A stretch of DNA of 64,000 nucleotides from Opitutales bacterium (GCA_018607135.1 JABBCA010000095.1:35569-99568); one strand, 5' to 3'; counted from the first letter of the stretch, positions 1 through 13,504 are shown. Notes: generated from the letters alone by a model not told the origin. Program-made: numbers and translations.

Positions 1-2623
1 AATCATTTCCGCGCACGACTGAAGCAAAGCGCTCATGTTTTTTCATTGCCTGAGCTACCGCCCAAGCAGTCATGGTTGCAGTGGAAAGCGTGCCGCCCGG
101 TGTTTTCTTACTACGCAAGCGCGCATCGCGAACTGCCTCCCAGCGACAAGTCATGTCGATGGTCGCGGGGACGATCCCTTGTAGTTGCTTGACTGCCTCA
201 GATGAAAGTCCGCCGGTGCGTTTAAGTGTATCGTAAGCAATTGGACCCGTCGCAGTAGCCAGTGCGGCTTTCGGTGGCGCTAGCTCAGAGAGGCGAAGCA
301 CTACTAGGTCTTGCCCTACGCTCACTTCATCGTCTTCGGAAATTTTCCATTCTTCTAAAATGCCATCTTCATCACATTCGATTGGAAAGACTGCCTTATC
401 GGTTTCGACTTCACACAGCGGATCGTCAGCCTTCACGGCATCGCCCACCTCTTTTAGAACAGAGACCACACGTGCCACTCGAATGCCCTCACCAAGAATC
501 GGAACAGTAATGGTCTTGGTAGCGGATTCGGCAGGAGCACGGTCTGGAGCAATCATAACATCTTCAGTGGTTGTTTCTAAGGGCGTGACGGAGAGATCAC
601 CAACTGGATCAAGCTTCAAAGAAGCTTCTAAAGTATTGGAGAGTAAATAATCAAGCGCAGCCTGAATTCTCGCCGTATCTGGCAAAGCAGCATATTCGTA
701 AATTGGATTAAAGCCGACATGCACATCTTCCTTGGAAACAATAACCGGTGGTGCTTTCAATGCTTCTAGCACACAACGCTGACTACACATTTCAGCAACA
801 ATCATCTGCCCAACACTCGCCGAGATATTGTCTTCTTGCACTATAATCAATCGACCTGTCTTACGAATAGAATCAGCAATCGTATCTCGATCCCAAGGAG
901 CGATAGAGCGCAAATCAATGAGCTCTATATCCAGCTGAGTATCCATCGCATCGAATGTCTCTTCGACCAACTCTACGCAGTTGCCCCAAGTCACAAGCGT
1001 CAACAACTCACCCTTACGCACGATTCGAGCTTCGCCAAGCGGCACTGGCTCTACTGACTCAGGCACCGGCAGTTCAGCCCACATCAAATGCTTCGGAAGT
1101 AAAATAATCGTCGGATCTTCGCCATGCAAGGCAGTCCAAAATAATCCTGCCGCGTCGCTTGGCGTCGATGGAATGGCCACGCGAATACCTGGAACACGAG
1201 CGAAGGATGCCTCACCAGCCTGACTATGCCAGAGTGCTCCGCCAGGGAGATAGCCCCCACAAGGGGCATAGATCACCAAGGGGCACTTCCAGTGACCAAA
1301 GCTACGCCAACGCAAGGTCGCCATGTTAGACACCAGTTGATTCCACCCAGGATAGATGAAGTCTACAAACTGGATCTCAAAACACGGGCGCTTACCATAC
1401 GATGCCAGCCCAACCGAGACACCCATGATTGTCGATTCTGCGAGCGGAGAATTGACCGCACGCGAGGGGTCTTTTGTAGAGAGACCTTTGGTAAGATTGA
1501 ATACGCCCCCCTTCGGGTCCGCGATGTCTTCTCCGAAAAAGACCACATCATCGATGCGATCCATTGCCGCGTGGAAGGTTTTATTCACTGCATCCAGAAT
1601 CCGGCAAGAATCACCAAACTCTATCTTTGGCAGCGATGGCGCCGCAACCGTATCCCCCGTTAAATGAAGCGCCGATTCCTCGGCTCGTGGATCTTCTGTG
1701 GTGCTCGCCAAACGATACGCTTCTCGCACTTCTTCACGAATTCCCTCTTCAAGCGCTACAGCCGATTCATCGGTTAAAACACCCTCCTCAATCAACTTAC
1801 GCTGATACACTGCAATCGGATCACGATCGTGCATCGACTCCAACTCGTCCGCTGCGCGATACATGCGCTGGTCATCCGCACTTGAATGATTCGAAAAGCG
1901 CTCAACATCACACCAGATGAACGCAGGCCCGTGCCCCGATCTTGCATGTGCGACTGCTGCTTCTCCTGCAGCAGCAACTGCATCCACGTCACTGCCATCC
2001 ACACGTATCCACTCGCTCTTATCTAAGACACCGAGCGCGATGGGATTGGTGCGAATCGTAGAAGTGCTAATCGCAATACGATTGTCTTCGACCACAAAAA
2101 CCACTGGCAACTTGCGCTCTTTAGCGAAACAAACCGCTTCAAAAAAATCACCCTGTCGCGCAGATGCTTCACCGAGTGAAGCATAAACAACGTTCTGCTT
2201 ACCATCCAGTTGCATGCCCCACGCAGCTCCACAAGCGGGCAGCAGGTGCACCCCAACTGGTGATGGATGGCTCCAAATATTTAACTTTCGATCACTGAAA
2301 TGACCAGTCAACTGACGCCCGCCGCTTGATGAATCCCGTTTTGCATAAAACGCCATCGCTAGATCATAGTCACTTAAACCACGCTGCACGCAAAACGCAC
2401 GATCCCGATAATAAGGAAATGTATAGTCGCCTGGTTGCAGGTGGATCGCTATCGCAGCCAACGCCTCGTGCCCCATACCTGAGATGTGAAACCAACCCTT
2501 ACCTTGCCGAATTAAACTCTGCTCACGTAAATCTCCGAGTCGACTGCGCCACAAAACGCGCAACAATTCGAGGCGTTCTTGACCATCCGCAAGTGAAGCT
2601 ACTTTGGAATCTATTTTAGACAT
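1..2623 (-). CDS. 2-oxoacid dehydrogenase E1alpha-E1beta-lipoyl-E2 fusion (C-terminus cut by window edge)
   Basis: An uninterrupted frame runs from an ATG at 2623 to the left edge, 874 codons; I read it codon by codon and found no stop. Residues ~1-325 resemble branched-chain/pyruvate dehydrogenase E1alpha, with the thiamine diphosphate motif running from G151 to N181 and an HSSADD loop. Residues ~329-660 are E1beta, with FFGEDI (catalytic Glu region) and GGALWHSQ. A lipoyl domain follows; ETDKA places the lipoyl lysine at K743. From ~800 the sequence resembles the start of the E2 acyltransferase core, with no clear E3-binding domain between. The E2 active site HxxxDG would lie outside the window. 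The family oxidatively decarboxylates a 2-oxoacid and passes the acyl group through lipoate to CoA; which 2-oxoacid is used cannot be told. The thiamine motif begins GEA instead of GDG. Gene alone; no SD. Confidence 0.9.
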   Translation of the reverse strand, partial: MSKIDSKVASLADGQERLELLRVLWRSRLGDLREQSLIRQGKGWFHISGMGHEALAAIAIHLQPGDYTFPYYRDRAFCVQRGLSDYDLAMAFYAKRDSSSGGRQLTGHFSDRKLNIWSHPSPVGVHLLPACGAAWGMQLDGKQNVVYASLGEASARQGDFFEAVCFAKERKLPVVFVVEDNRIAISTSTIRTNPIALGVLDKSEWIRVDGSDVDAVAAAGEAAVAHARSGHGPAFIWCDVERFSNHSSADDQRMYRAADELESMHDRDPIAVYQRKLIEEGVLTDESAVALEEGIREEVREAYRLASTTEDPRAEESALHLTGDTVAAPSLPKIEFGDSCRILDAVNKTFHAAMDRIDDVVFFGEDIADPKGGVFNLTKGLSTKDPSRAVNSPLAESTIMGVSVGLASYGKRPCFEIQFVDFIYPGWNQLVSNMATLRWRSFGHWKCPLVIYAPCGGYLPGGALWHSQAGEASFARVPGIRVAIPSTPSDAAGLFWTALHGEDPTIILLPKHLMWAELPVPESVEPVPLGEARIVRKGELLTLVTWGNCVELVEETFDAMDTQLDIELIDLRSIAPWDRDTIADSIRKTGRLIIVQEDNISASVGQMIVAEMCSQRCVLEALKAPPVIVSKEDVHVGFNPIYEYAALPDTARIQAALDYLLSNTLEASLKLDPVGDLSVTPLETTTEDVMIAPDRAPAESATKTITVPILGEGIRVARVVSVLKEVGDAVKADDPLCEVETDKAVFPIECDEDGILEEWKISEDDEVSVGQDLVVLRLSELAPPKAALATATGPIAYDTLKRTGGLSSEAVKQLQGIVPATIDMTCRWEAVRDARLRSKKTPGGTLSTATMTAWAVAQAMKKHERFASVVRGND

Positions 2624-2731
2624 CTATTATAAGCGCTGCAGGACTAAGCAGGTTTTGTTTACGGTTAAGTTACACTAAAAGTGCGCAACCAAAGGCAAGC
2701 AAGTATGAATAGAAAGATCTATAAAGTAAGA

Positions 2732-2760
2732 GACCCGGACGCCTACCAAACGTCCGAGTC
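2732..2760 (-). terminator. Possible terminator hairpin downstream of the FIST gene
   Basis: Inverted repeat with two 10-base arms and a 9-base loop. Read on the minus strand all ten pairs form (one G-U); on the plus strand one pair is a mismatch, so the structure fits minus-strand RNA better. It lies 152 bases past the FIST stop and 109 bases before the ATG of the dehydrogenase fusion. The tract after it is only moderately T-rich, so it may be a weak terminator or a leader hairpin. The rest of the 2624-2911 gap shows nothing else I can name. Confidence 0.45.
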
Positions 2761-2911
2761 TAACTACTACCTCTATACTACCAAAGGTGTGTTTATACCT
2801 AGTCGATAAGTTAAGCTGATCAATTATTATTTTAAAGTAAGCAATACTAATGAATATTGCTAATCGACTAGACAAGTTAAGCTTAAACGAAGTGAAACCC
2901 GCGGTAAGCCC

Positions 2912-4102
2912 CTAGACCCCAACGAAGAGCCCTAAAGTGGCCGCGTATCCGTGTAGCAAGGTTCGCCCATCCACTGTTGCAAACTCTCCGTTACAGAAAA
3001 CTCCACCGACATTGAGTCCAGGAATGATATCACGAATCACACTGACATCATGATCTGGCACTCCAAATAGAGAGGACCCTCGCCCAATGCAATCGCACAG
3101 ACAGGCGCCATACACAGAGCGACCCTTGAGCTGAATGACCCGGTCACGAAGCATCGCTTCAAAATCTAAAGATGCAGTGTTTCCGTCACGTATTTGAAAC
3201 TGAAGATTCTGTCCAACACGCAAGGGGGTGGCAATCGCCACCGCTCCTGTTTTTGGGTCAATACCTGCTAAATTACGCACAAGAAAGTCTCCCCGCTCAA
3301 AATCCTGTTTATACTCATCCAGCACGAGACCGATAAAAATGTTACCGCGGGCGAGCTGCTGTTCCTTCTGGGACATTGCTTCCAGCGTATCCCGTAACAC
3401 TTCAAGAATCGGGCGATTCCCAATTTGATGAATTACATTATGGTCGGCATGCGTGACCGTCCAAGGTGATCCGACGGGTCGACAGCCTTGCGACACGACT
3501 GGCTCAATAGTCACTTCACCCGAAAGCGACAAGGCAACCGCACCCTCATTGTATTCATCGCCATTCGCGTATAAGGCGGCACGACCGTCCGCATAGACAC
3601 CGCAAGCAAAACCACCAATCGTCACTCTCCCCCCAGTGGCCTTATCCCAATCTGCGAGCCACGATTCGTTAGTAAAACTTTCTGAAGAAGCAAAAAGCAT
3701 CCATGAGTTCGCAGAATGAGCTTGGCCTTGAATCAACTGACTTAAGCCCTCAGCGATGCGCTCCCCCTCAAACAAATGAGTCGGCAAATGCACCACCTCC
3801 GCTTTAGTATTTGGAAGATAATACAAAGAAATACCAAAGCCGCCTTCGCTCTCAAATTCGTGCGCATTAGCGATTAGGCCGCCCCCCGAACAACCAATCA
3901 TCACTGGGACACGCGCATAGATACGCACAATTTCGAGAATTTCCCTCGCATGAGCCAATGCATCTGCCGCACAAAAGAGCACACCAAATGCAGGAGCTTC
4001 GCCATGCACTTCAGTCTGCTCTTTAGACCAAGCTTCGACCAGAACCTCACTGAAAGGCAGGTTAAAATGATGAGCTACGCAGTGTTTAGAAGCAACGGCC
4101 AT
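2912..4102 (-). CDS. FIST-domain sensory protein (FIST_N + FIST_C)
   Basis: The 396-residue protein matches the FIST family throughout: an N-terminal FIST_N half (about residues 25-215, including the MIGCSGGGLI core) and a FIST_C half (about 225-375, with GDFLVRNLAG and a CDCIGRG segment). FIST proteins are soluble intracellular sensory modules proposed to bind small ligands such as amino acids, and often sit beside or inside signalling proteins. Here the gene is divergent from a large hybrid histidine kinase, 263 bases apart, which suggests a shared pathway (inference). I start at the ATG at 4102, giving MAVASKHC; an in-frame TTG at 4114 would add four residues. No transmembrane segment is seen, so it is probably cytoplasmic. 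The ligand is unknown. Confidence 0.85.
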   Translation of the reverse strand: MAVASKHCVAHHFNLPFSEVLVEAWSKEQTEVHGEAPAFGVLFCAADALAHAREILEIVRIYARVPVMIGCSGGGLIANAHEFESEGGFGISLYYLPNTKAEVVHLPTHLFEGERIAEGLSQLIQGQAHSANSWMLFASSESFTNESWLADWDKATGGRVTIGGFACGVYADGRAALYANGDEYNEGAVALSLSGEVTIEPVVSQGCRPVGSPWTVTHADHNVIHQIGNRPILEVLRDTLEAMSQKEQQLARGNIFIGLVLDEYKQDFERGDFLVRNLAGIDPKTGAVAIATPLRVGQNLQFQIRDGNTASLDFEAMLRDRVIQLKGRSVYGACLCDCIGRGSSLFGVPDHDVSVIRDIIPGLNVGGVFCNGEFATVDGRTLLHGYAATLGLFVGV

Positions 4103-4365
4103 GAATAAATGCAACCGAAATGGAAGATGGTCTATACCATAAGCGATTCGTCATTTATGGCGAATCTATTCTCAGATAAATGTGAACACTTTTCATTATG
4201 GTGGAAGCGTTGCTGACATATTCAGACACATTGGTAGTAAGTCAAAGCAGTCTAGGCTCTACGCATCATTATATATTTGAATCCAATTTGTTTCAAAAAC
4301 TCCTAGGAAACAGTGTCTAAGCAATTGCAAATAGTGGTTAAATTGCTTGATATGGAGTTGATTAG

Positions 4366-6696
<2,331 letters not shown>

Positions 6697-6705
6697 CCCG
6701 CAAGC

Positions 6706-8199
6706 ATGCCTAAAGATTTCATACTCGCGCTCGATCAAGGAACCACCAGTTCCAGGGCGATACTGTTTGATGCCTCGGGTCATCTCGTAGATATCACACA
6801 GAAAGAGTTTGAGCAGCATTTCCCGAAAAACGCTTGGGTAGAACACGACGCAAACGAGATTTGGAAGACGCAGTATTCAGTCGCACGGGAAGTGCTACAG
6901 AAAAACCGACTCGAACCGAAGCAAATCAAAGCCATAGGCATCACCAACCAAAGAGAGACTACAGTCCTTTGGGATCGGAAAACGAGCGAGCCCATACATC
7001 ATGCAATCGTATGGCAAGACCGCCGCACCGCATCGACCTGCAAACAACTTCGAGAAGACGGGCATGCGGAGGCTTTCCAACAAAAGACTGGGCTGCGAGT
7101 AGACCCCTACTTCTCAGGAACTAAAGTTAAATGGCTGCTCGACACCGTTCCTAAAGCTAGAGAACGAGCAGAGCGCGGTGAACTCGCATTCGGCACTATA
7201 GACTGCTGGTTACTTTGGAAATTAACCAATGGACACACACATGCCACCGACGTGACCAACGCGAGTCGCACCTTACTATTTAACATCAATGACGGGCGCT
7301 GGGATACGGACATTCTTGAAATATTAGATATTCCAGAGAGCATTCTCCCAGAGGTAAAACCCTCAAGTGGACATTTCGCAGACTGCTTCGTGGAGGCACT
7401 TAAAGGCATCCCCGTCTCAGGAATTGCTGGCGATCAACAAGCTGCATTGTTTGGACAAGCGTGCTTTGACCACCACAAAGCGAAGAATACCTACGGCACG
7501 GGTTGCTTTCTCCTAAGACAAACTGAAAATGGTGCACTCATTTCTCAGCACGACCTACTCACGACCCTAGCGTGCAGCACCGACTCTACATTCAAATATG
7601 CAATCGAAGGAAGTGTCTTTACTGGAGGCTCAGTGATTCAATGGTTACGAGATGGTCTAGGCATAATCGAGAGTGCAGCGGAGAGCGAAGCACTCGCTCA
7701 GTCTGTCAGCGACAACGGCGGTGCTTACTTAGTCCCAGCGTTCACGGGTCTAGGAGCCCCCCACTGGGACCCACATGCCAGGGGCACACTTTGTGGAATC
7801 ACAAGAGGGACATCTGCGGCACACGTCACACGGGCGGCGCTAGAAAGCATCGCCTTTCAATCTAGAGACTTACTAGAAGCAATCAATGCTGATTTCAATG
7901 ATACCATTGAAGAGCTCCGCGTAGATGGAGGCGCAGCTAAAAACAACTTCCTCATGCAATTCCAATCCGATCTTATGCAAGTTCCAGTCGTCCGTCCGCA
8001 GATCACTGAAACGACAGCATTGGGTGCTGCTTACCTTGCAGGTCTGGCCGTCGGTTATTGGTCCGACCGAGATACTCTAGCCAAAAACTGGGCCGTGGAT
8101 AAGGTCTTTGAGCCTGCCATTAGTAAAGATGCCGCCGACGCACAAATTGCACGATGGCGGCAGGCCCTAGAAAGATCTAAGGAATGGGCGACAGACTAA
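6706..8199 (+). CDS. glpK: Glycerol kinase
   Basis: At 497 residues this is full family length. It has the FGGY-kinase phosphate-binding loop [14 protein letters not shown] at the N-terminus, ITNQRETT and VWQDRRT in the glycerol-binding region, and a C-terminal GLGAPHWDP and VDGGAAKNN segment. It phosphorylates glycerol to sn-glycerol 3-phosphate with ATP in the cytoplasm, feeding lipid synthesis or glycolysis. Start ATG is 9 bases after the stop of the histidine kinase, so the two are probably transcribed together, which is an unusual partner. No glpF or glpD lies nearby. The TAA stop interlocks with the stop of the convergent thioredoxin-like gene (shared bases 8196-8199). Confidence 0.96.
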   Translation: MPKDFILALDQGTTSSRAILFDASGHLVDITQKEFEQHFPKNAWVEHDANEIWKTQYSVAREVLQKNRLEPKQIKAIGITNQRETTVLWDRKTSEPIHHAIVWQDRRTASTCKQLREDGHAEAFQQKTGLRVDPYFSGTKVKWLLDTVPKARERAERGELAFGTIDCWLLWKLTNGHTHATDVTNASRTLLFNINDGRWDTDILEILDIPESILPEVKPSSGHFADCFVEALKGIPVSGIAGDQQAALFGQACFDHHKAKNTYGTGCFLLRQTENGALISQHDLLTTLACSTDSTFKYAIEGSVFTGGSVIQWLRDGLGIIESAAESEALAQSVSDNGGAYLVPAFTGLGAPHWDPHARGTLCGITRGTSAAHVTRAALESIAFQSRDLLEAINADFNDTIEELRVDGGAAKNNFLMQFQSDLMQVPVVRPQITETTALGAAYLAGLAVGYWSDRDTLAKNWAVDKVFEPAISKDAADAQIARWRQALERSKEWATD

Positions 8200-8648
8200 A
8201 TCTTAGCGACGATCTCTTTGATATGCTCTACATAAGCTGCGGCACCCCCGCGCTGGTAGCCAGTCTTTTCAACCAATTCGCCTTCGGGAGAGAGAATCAG
8301 AATAGTCGGAAAGCCACGTATTCCATATTTTTCGGCGAGCGCCTCATTTTGTTCTGCGACGCCAGCAGGAAGCGAAGAGGAATCGCGAGGAAAATCTAGC
8401 TCTACCAAAATTAGCGAGTCGTTGGCATAGGCCTTAAACTCGTCTTGGCTAAAAACCTCTTTATCGAGCTTAATGCACCATCCGCACCAGTCGGACCCAG
8501 TAAAATCAAGTAGCAAGGGCTTGTTTTCTGAAGCGGCTTTGGCTTTTGCGGCTTCAAAGTCAGTCATCCAGCCTTCACCGGCAGACAAAGAACTAGCGAG
8601 AGTAATGAACAACAAAGATACGATGGAAGAGAGTTTGATTAAGGTCAT
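8196..8648 (-). CDS. Secreted thioredoxin-like protein (thioredoxin_7/DsbD-gamma type)
   Basis: A 150-residue protein with an N-terminal signal peptide (about residues 1-23, ending SLSAGEG) and a thioredoxin fold. The active site is WCGWC (Cys55, Cys58) and the cis-proline loop is GFPT. This motif is typical of DUF255/thioredoxin_7-like proteins, usually exported disulfide reductases or chaperone-like oxidoreductases. It likely works in the periplasm on an unknown substrate. It converges on glpK with a 4-base overlap at the stops and has no partner gene beside it; the upstream dtd gene is on the same strand but 119 bases away. Confidence 0.85.
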   Translation of the reverse strand: MTLIKLSSIVSLLFITLASSLSAGEGWMTDFEAAKAKAASENKPLLLDFTGSDWCGWCIKLDKEVFSQDEFKAYANDSLILVELDFPRDSSSLPAGVAEQNEALAEKYGIRGFPTILILSPEGELVEKTGYQRGGAAAYVEHIKEIVAKI

Positions 8649-8767
8649 GATTTTGAAACGTTTAGATTAGAATTAATGGTAGGATACACTTATTTGCCAT
8701 TTATTCCAGACTTGCTTAATAATTTAGTCTGCCAACAAGCGACAAACGTTCCCACATGTTTTAGTCA

Positions 8768-9232
8768 CTAAAAGTTTCGCGCTTTTGTATCGACGACAAG
8801 TGTCACTGGCCCGTCATTGACGACGTCAATTTGCATATTCTCTCCAAAACGCCCTTGGGCCACCTGCTGCCCAAGGGCCTCACTCAGTTCCATGCAAAAA
8901 GCTTCATATAAGGGCACTGCCAGTTCCGAAAGGGCGGCCCGATTGAAGGAAGGTCGATTGCCCTTTCTCAAATTACCAAACAAAGTAAATTGGCTGATCA
9001 CCATCGCTCCAGCATGCACATCGACCAACGAGCAATTCATGCGCCCCGTTTCATCTTCAAAAATTCTTAATTTTGCAATCCGACGAACCAACCAAGTGAG
9101 ATCGTGCTCACTATCGTCATGCCCTATACCTAGAAAAATCAAAACTCCGCCAGCCGCCGAATCCATCACGCCAACCACCTCTCCAGCTACTGAAACGCTC
9201 GCGCACTTCACCCGTTGTATCACTGCCCTCAT
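8768..9232 (-). CDS. dtd: D-aminoacyl-tRNA deacylase
   Basis: The protein is 154 residues, close to the usual ~145. It begins [20 protein letters not shown] and carries both DTD signatures: SQFTLFG in the middle and NDGPVT (the cross-subunit Gly-cisPro motif region) near the C-terminus. The enzyme hydrolyses D-amino acids (and Gly) mischarged on tRNA, acting as a chiral proofreader in the cytoplasm. The gene stands alone; the 246 bases upstream to the divergent PAS-phosphatase gene hold both promoters, but no confident -35/-10 pair could be picked. Confidence 0.95.
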   Translation of the reverse strand: MRAVIQRVKCASVSVAGEVVGVMDSAAGGVLIFLGIGHDDSEHDLTWLVRRIAKLRIFEDETGRMNCSLVDVHAGAMVISQFTLFGNLRKGNRPSFNRAALSELAVPLYEAFCMELSEALGQQVAQGRFGENMQIDVVNDGPVTLVVDTKARNF

Positions 9233-9478
9233 AAGTTCCTCTAGAGCATTGCATATTAGCTAAAAGGCCAGTCGTTTTTTGAGCCAGACAAACAACAGGC
9301 TTGGAGCCATTGCCCGAAGAAAGATACACTTTAGGCCAAGCGTAAACGCTTTGGACGCATGAATACTGTAGATTCAATGCCTACATGATCTCATAAAAAA
9401 TGATTACATACTTTTGGAAGAGATACTCACAAGTATAGTTGCTTTCCATGTCTTTAACTGTTCTGTTATTGAACAAAT

Positions 9479-10693
9479 ATGAAGAAGCCGACCCCAGCTG
9501 TTGATGATGACAGCGGACTGCTACTGAAAGCATCCGCCAAGCGTCTCTTTGAGACCATCATGGAGCAGACGGCTGACAGGATTTACATCAAAGATCGAAA
9601 GAGTCGATTTGTGGCTGCCAGCAAGGCGCTCGCTGAAATGCACGGCATGAAAGATAGGCATGAACTTGAGGGCCTCTCCGACTTCGACTTGTTTTCCATT
9701 GAGCACGCCCAGCAAGCTTACGATGATGAACAACAAATTATCAATTCAGGCAAGCCACTGATTAATATTATTGAAAAAGAGACTTGGGAGGATGGCTCCA
9801 TAACTTGGGTTTCCTCAAGCAAAGCACCTCTATATTTACAATCTGGGAAACTAGTGGGAATTATGGGCATCTCACGAGATGTAACCGCAGAACGACTTGC
9901 TCAAGCACGAATGGCACAAAGTGAGCAGCGCCTGCGTGAGCAAAACGATATCATGCGCTCCGATTACGAAAGTGCGAAAAAGGTGCAAAGCGTCATGATC
10001 CCCGGCCGTGTGCCTCACATCAACAACGTCGATATCGCTTATCTATGGAAGCCGATGACCTCTGTAGGTGGTGACATGATCAACTTTCCACGCAATCCAA
10101 GTAATTGCTTACTCTTTTTCTTAGGCGATGTTTGTGGCCATGGAGTCACTGCGGCATTTTACACCGTTCTGCTAAAATATCTAACTGCGCATAGCGCAGA
10201 GGTTTACAACGACAACCCACAAGAGTTTCTCAACTCGGTGAATCAAGAGGTCACTGGACGTATCAACAGAGGGTTTGTCACCGGCTTAGCAGGGCACTTT
10301 GGAGCCCGCCAAAAAGATGGATCGCGTCGCCTCATTTTGTCCCACGCTGGACACCGTCAAGTTTTGGTGTATCGAAAAGCTGAGCACAAAATAGAACTCG
10401 TCGAGCTGCCAGTTGGCACAGTCATGGGGTTTCCGGGAGTAGGTGCAGCCAATTCGAAAAGTATTGAGCTTCGCCCAGGAGACCGTTTTTACGCATTTAC
10501 CGATGGAATTGTAGAGGCGTCAGCTCCGAATGAAGAAGAATTCGGCATGAAACGTGTGATTCAAACATTAACAAAAGTATCCACCTTACCAATACAGAAA
10601 TCACTCGATTCAATTTACAAGACCGTTTCCGATTTTACGCAAGTTCCCGATCAGCAAGATGATATCACCATCATCGGATTTGAAGTAAGCTAA
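9479..10693 (+). CDS. PAS domain plus SpoIIE-type PP2C serine phosphatase
   Basis: A 404-residue soluble protein. A PAS domain spans about residues 22-140 ([20 protein letters not shown], and the PAC part ending [13 protein letters not shown]). A short coiled linker leads to an RsbU/SpoIIE-like phosphatase domain (about 165-404) with the metal-binding motifs [23 protein letters not shown] and QQDDITII. Such proteins dephosphorylate anti-sigma-factor antagonists in partner-switching cascades, with the PAS domain sensing the signal. No anti-sigma antagonist or RsbW-like kinase gene lies nearby, so its target is unknown. Start ATG at 9479; no clear SD. Confidence 0.9.
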   Translation: MKKPTPAVDDDSGLLLKASAKRLFETIMEQTADRIYIKDRKSRFVAASKALAEMHGMKDRHELEGLSDFDLFSIEHAQQAYDDEQQIINSGKPLINIIEKETWEDGSITWVSSSKAPLYLQSGKLVGIMGISRDVTAERLAQARMAQSEQRLREQNDIMRSDYESAKKVQSVMIPGRVPHINNVDIAYLWKPMTSVGGDMINFPRNPSNCLLFFLGDVCGHGVTAAFYTVLLKYLTAHSAEVYNDNPQEFLNSVNQEVTGRINRGFVTGLAGHFGARQKDGSRRLILSHAGHRQVLVYRKAEHKIELVELPVGTVMGFPGVGAANSKSIELRPGDRFYAFTDGIVEASAPNEEEFGMKRVIQTLTKVSTLPIQKSLDSIYKTVSDFTQVPDQQDDITIIGFEVS

Positions 10694-10745
10694 TCGCTCA
10701 ACTCGATTCGAATACAGAATGAGCGTCGAGCATGGATCGCTCCCC

Positions 10746-11492
10746 CTAGCGTTGCGCAAATTGATCGACCACACTCAAAATGTATGCCGCCGCCGTCTCG
10801 GAACGTAAGACATTCGCACCGAGACGCACTGATCTAAAGCCACATTTTTTTAATTCAGCATATTCCAGCGGTGTAAAATCGCCTTCAGGACCAACAGCCA
10901 CGACTACCGATCCCACAGAACCGACGCTTCTTAAAACATCCAACAACGGCTGGCTCCCCGCTTCCAAACTAGCGACAACCCTCAAGCAACCGTCCTCAGG
11001 TTCATTTTCTTTCAACCAATTAGAGAGATACATAGGGTCATTCAGACACGGCAGATAGCTGAGCCCGCATTGCTTGCAGGACTCGATCATGGTTAAGCGC
11101 CATTTTTCCACTTTTGTAGAAAGACGTTCACCTTTAATCTGCACGTCACCTTGATCGGTGAACACTGGTTGCACAAGCGCGACGCCAATCTCCGTAGCCA
11201 TACGCAGTATCAAGTCCATGGTCTTCCCTTTTGGGACCGATTGCATAAGCGTCACTCGCAGCCTTTCACGCGAAGTATCCAGCACTTCTTGGACCGCTAT
11301 TTTTACTGCCTTAGCATCTGCAATTTCAATTTCCCCTAAATAACGTTTACCTAAACCATCCAATACCTCCACAGAGTCTCCAATCTTAGCTCGGAAAACT
11401 CGGACTAAGTGATGGCTTTCCCTCGCGTCAAGGAACACGAAGCCATCACCAACAGTCGCTTCTGGAAATAAATAAGATCGATATTTTGCCAT
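10746..11492 (-). CDS. rsmE: 16S rRNA m3U1498 methyltransferase (RsmE family, copy 1)
   Basis: The 248-residue protein has an N-terminal PUA-like domain ([15 protein letters not shown]) and a C-terminal SPOUT methyltransferase domain with the knotted SAM loop [10 protein letters not shown] and the end motif [17 protein letters not shown]. RsmE methylates N3 of U1498 in 16S rRNA using SAM. The ATG at 11492 is chosen because a GGAG lies six bases upstream; a GTG one codon earlier is less well spaced. A second RsmE homologue of a different subtype lies at 39473-40219; this copy keeps the canonical GPEG loop and is the likelier true RsmE. Confidence 0.92.
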   Translation of the reverse strand: MAKYRSYLFPEATVGDGFVFLDARESHHLVRVFRAKIGDSVEVLDGLGKRYLGEIEIADAKAVKIAVQEVLDTSRERLRVTLMQSVPKGKTMDLILRMATEIGVALVQPVFTDQGDVQIKGERLSTKVEKWRLTMIESCKQCGLSYLPCLNDPMYLSNWLKENEPEDGCLRVVASLEAGSQPLLDVLRSVGSVGSVVVAVGPEGDFTPLEYAELKKCGFRSVRLGANVLRSETAAAYILSVVDQFAQR

Positions 11493-11698
11493 CACTTTCT
11501 CCTTTCTCTCAACTTGAAGCGTTCGAAGGTAATTGGCTATTTAAAACTCAACAATCGGCCCAGTCCTTTGCATTACATCGTGCAAAAAAACGAGTAGACC
11601 GTGCTCAATCACGCAACTTTGAAGTCGGTTAACATCGATGGCTGCGGATATTTTCGAAGCAATTCAGGAGTAGTATGCAACGCCCCTGAAAGGCAACA

Positions 11699-13453
11699 CT
11701 ATCTACGCTCAGCAAACCACTGAGCAACCCCCGCGCAATCGCGTGTGTTCAATACTGCTTCTGGCACAAGCCAGCCTTTGCGTGCGATATTCACTCCAGC
11801 TAGATAGAACTCAAGGCTTTGGGTATTATGTGCGTCAGGATTAATTGCACACATTAAACCACGCTCCGCCGCCCCGCGCCAAAGGCGCCAGTCCATATCT
11901 AAACGATGTGGATTGGCATTGATTTCAATAATCACCCGATTAGCAATGGCCGCATCAATGATCTTTTGCAGGTCTATTTTGTAGGGCTCTCGACGCAGTA
12001 AAATGCGGCCCGTTGGGTGCCCCAGCATCATGGTCGCTGGATGCTCAATAGCCCGTATCACCCGCGCAGTCATTTCCTGTTCTGATTGACTGAAAGAAGA
12101 GTGCACTGACATGACTGCGTAGTCCAAAGCCTCCAATGTAGAATCCTCTAAATCTAAAGAACCATCGGGCAAGATATCACATTCGATCCCGCTAAAAATA
12201 TGCACCGATGATTCACCAGACTCATTAAACGCTCGAATCGCATCAACCATCTTGAGCACACGTTCGTCGCTTAGGCCATTCGCTTGAAAACTCGCCTTGG
12301 AATGATCGGCCAGTCCTAAGTAATCAAAGCCCAGCGCTTCCGCAGCTGCAGCCATTTCCTCAATCGTCGCTCGACCGTCCGATGCCGTGGTATGATTATG
12401 AAACACCCCGCGAATATCGCTCGGCTCAATCAAACTCGGCAATTTACCAGACTCGGCTGCCTCAATTTCAGCAAGGCCTTCGCGTAACTCGGGAGCAATC
12501 TCCTCTAATCCAAAAAACTCAAAAAGCTGCTTCTCAGAAGTAATCCCATGGCCTTGAATCTCAACCTCACTTCCGTCTTTGAGCTCCTCACTCCTCACTT
12601 CTTTAAGCCCCCACTCACTCAAGCTATAGCCTTTCGCCAAAGCACGCTGACGCATTGCGACGTTGTGATCTTTCGATCCCGTAAAGTGATGCAGCGCGAA
12701 GGGGAACTGATCTGCAGGCACCACACGTAAGTCGGCTTGCAAGCCACCCTCAAATCGCACGCTCGACTTGGTCTGCCCATGCGCAGTCACTTCAACCACT
12801 CCAACTTGCGTAACAAACCAATCCATAATCGGCTGCGCATCTGACGATGCGGCAATAAAATCCAAATCACCCACTGTCTCACGCAAGCGCCTCAAGCTCC
12901 CGGCAGCTTCAGCACACTCCACCTCCGGCAACGAACGAAGACCTTCTAGAATGGGCTCTGCAACCGCACGAGCAGTCCACCAATGGTGCCGTTTAGCATA
13001 CGCCTCACGATTGGCAATCCCGCTTAAAATCTTATCTTCAGACTTCTTGCCAAAGCCTTTTATCGCAGCCACTTCACCTGCTTCACAAGCCGCCCTTAAC
13101 GCATCAATGCTTTCAACACCAAGCGCATCGTAAATCTTCTTCACCTTCTTACCTCCGAGTCCCGGAATCTCCAACATCTCAATCAAGCCAGGCGCAATCG
13201 AATCGCGAAGGTCGGTGTAATACTCCAGCTCTCCAGTGGTATAAAGCGTTTCAATTTTATCCACCAAGGCCGAACCAATGCCTTTTACCGAGCCAAGCTC
13301 TCCAGCATCTATGATGGCTCCAAGGTCCTCCTCCATCGTCTCAAGGACTCGAGCGCCTGTCGCATAAGCACGAATTTTAAATGGATTATCGCCCTTCAAT
13401 TCTAAGAGGACTACGATCTCTTCTAAAATATCTATTATATCTGCTTTGTTCAT
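11699..13453 (-). CDS. polX: Family X DNA polymerase with PHP phosphoesterase domain
   Basis: At 584 residues it matches bacterial PolX. It has helix-hairpin-helix repeats at the N-terminus ([28 protein letters not shown]), a nucleotidyltransferase palm with GSLRR and the metal-binding VGDLDF, and a C-terminal PHP domain from about residue 345 with [14 protein letters not shown] and HPTGR. PolX fills short gaps in base-excision repair, and the PHP domain supplies 3'-5' exonuclease or phosphodiesterase activity. Same strand as rsmE and menE but with gaps of 206 and 51 bases, so operon membership is uncertain. Confidence 0.95.
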   Translation of the reverse strand: MNKADIIDILEEIVVLLELKGDNPFKIRAYATGARVLETMEEDLGAIIDAGELGSVKGIGSALVDKIETLYTTGELEYYTDLRDSIAPGLIEMLEIPGLGGKKVKKIYDALGVESIDALRAACEAGEVAAIKGFGKKSEDKILSGIANREAYAKRHHWWTARAVAEPILEGLRSLPEVECAEAAGSLRRLRETVGDLDFIAASSDAQPIMDWFVTQVGVVEVTAHGQTKSSVRFEGGLQADLRVVPADQFPFALHHFTGSKDHNVAMRQRALAKGYSLSEWGLKEVRSEELKDGSEVEIQGHGITSEKQLFEFFGLEEIAPELREGLAEIEAAESGKLPSLIEPSDIRGVFHNHTTASDGRATIEEMAAAAEALGFDYLGLADHSKASFQANGLSDERVLKMVDAIRAFNESGESSVHIFSGIECDILPDGSLDLEDSTLEALDYAVMSVHSSFSQSEQEMTARVIRAIEHPATMMLGHPTGRILLRREPYKIDLQKIIDAAIANRVIIEINANPHRLDMDWRLWRGAAERGLMCAINPDAHNTQSLEFYLAGVNIARKGWLVPEAVLNTRDCAGVAQWFAERR

Positions 13454-13504
13454 ATCTGTTCAATAAATAGGACTCCTTAACAAAGAGTTGAAACACCACT
13501 AGCA

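Noticed and set aside
2675..2875. A 66-codon open frame on the minus strand in the 2624-2911 gap
   Set aside because: It overlaps the hairpin at 2732, has no recognisable domain and no SD; its composition is typical of random AT-rich gap sequence.
4145..4166. GATTCG / CGAATC inverted repeat between the FIST gene and the kinase
   Set aside because: Only six pairs with a ten-base loop; expected by chance and not placed at either start.
6706..8199. A glp operon
   Set aside because: Only glpK is present; no glpF, glpD, glpA or glpR lies within the window.
9117..9377. An 86-codon minus-strand frame overlapping the 5' end of dtd
   Set aside because: It is a shadow of dtd; no domain and no reason to expect overlap.
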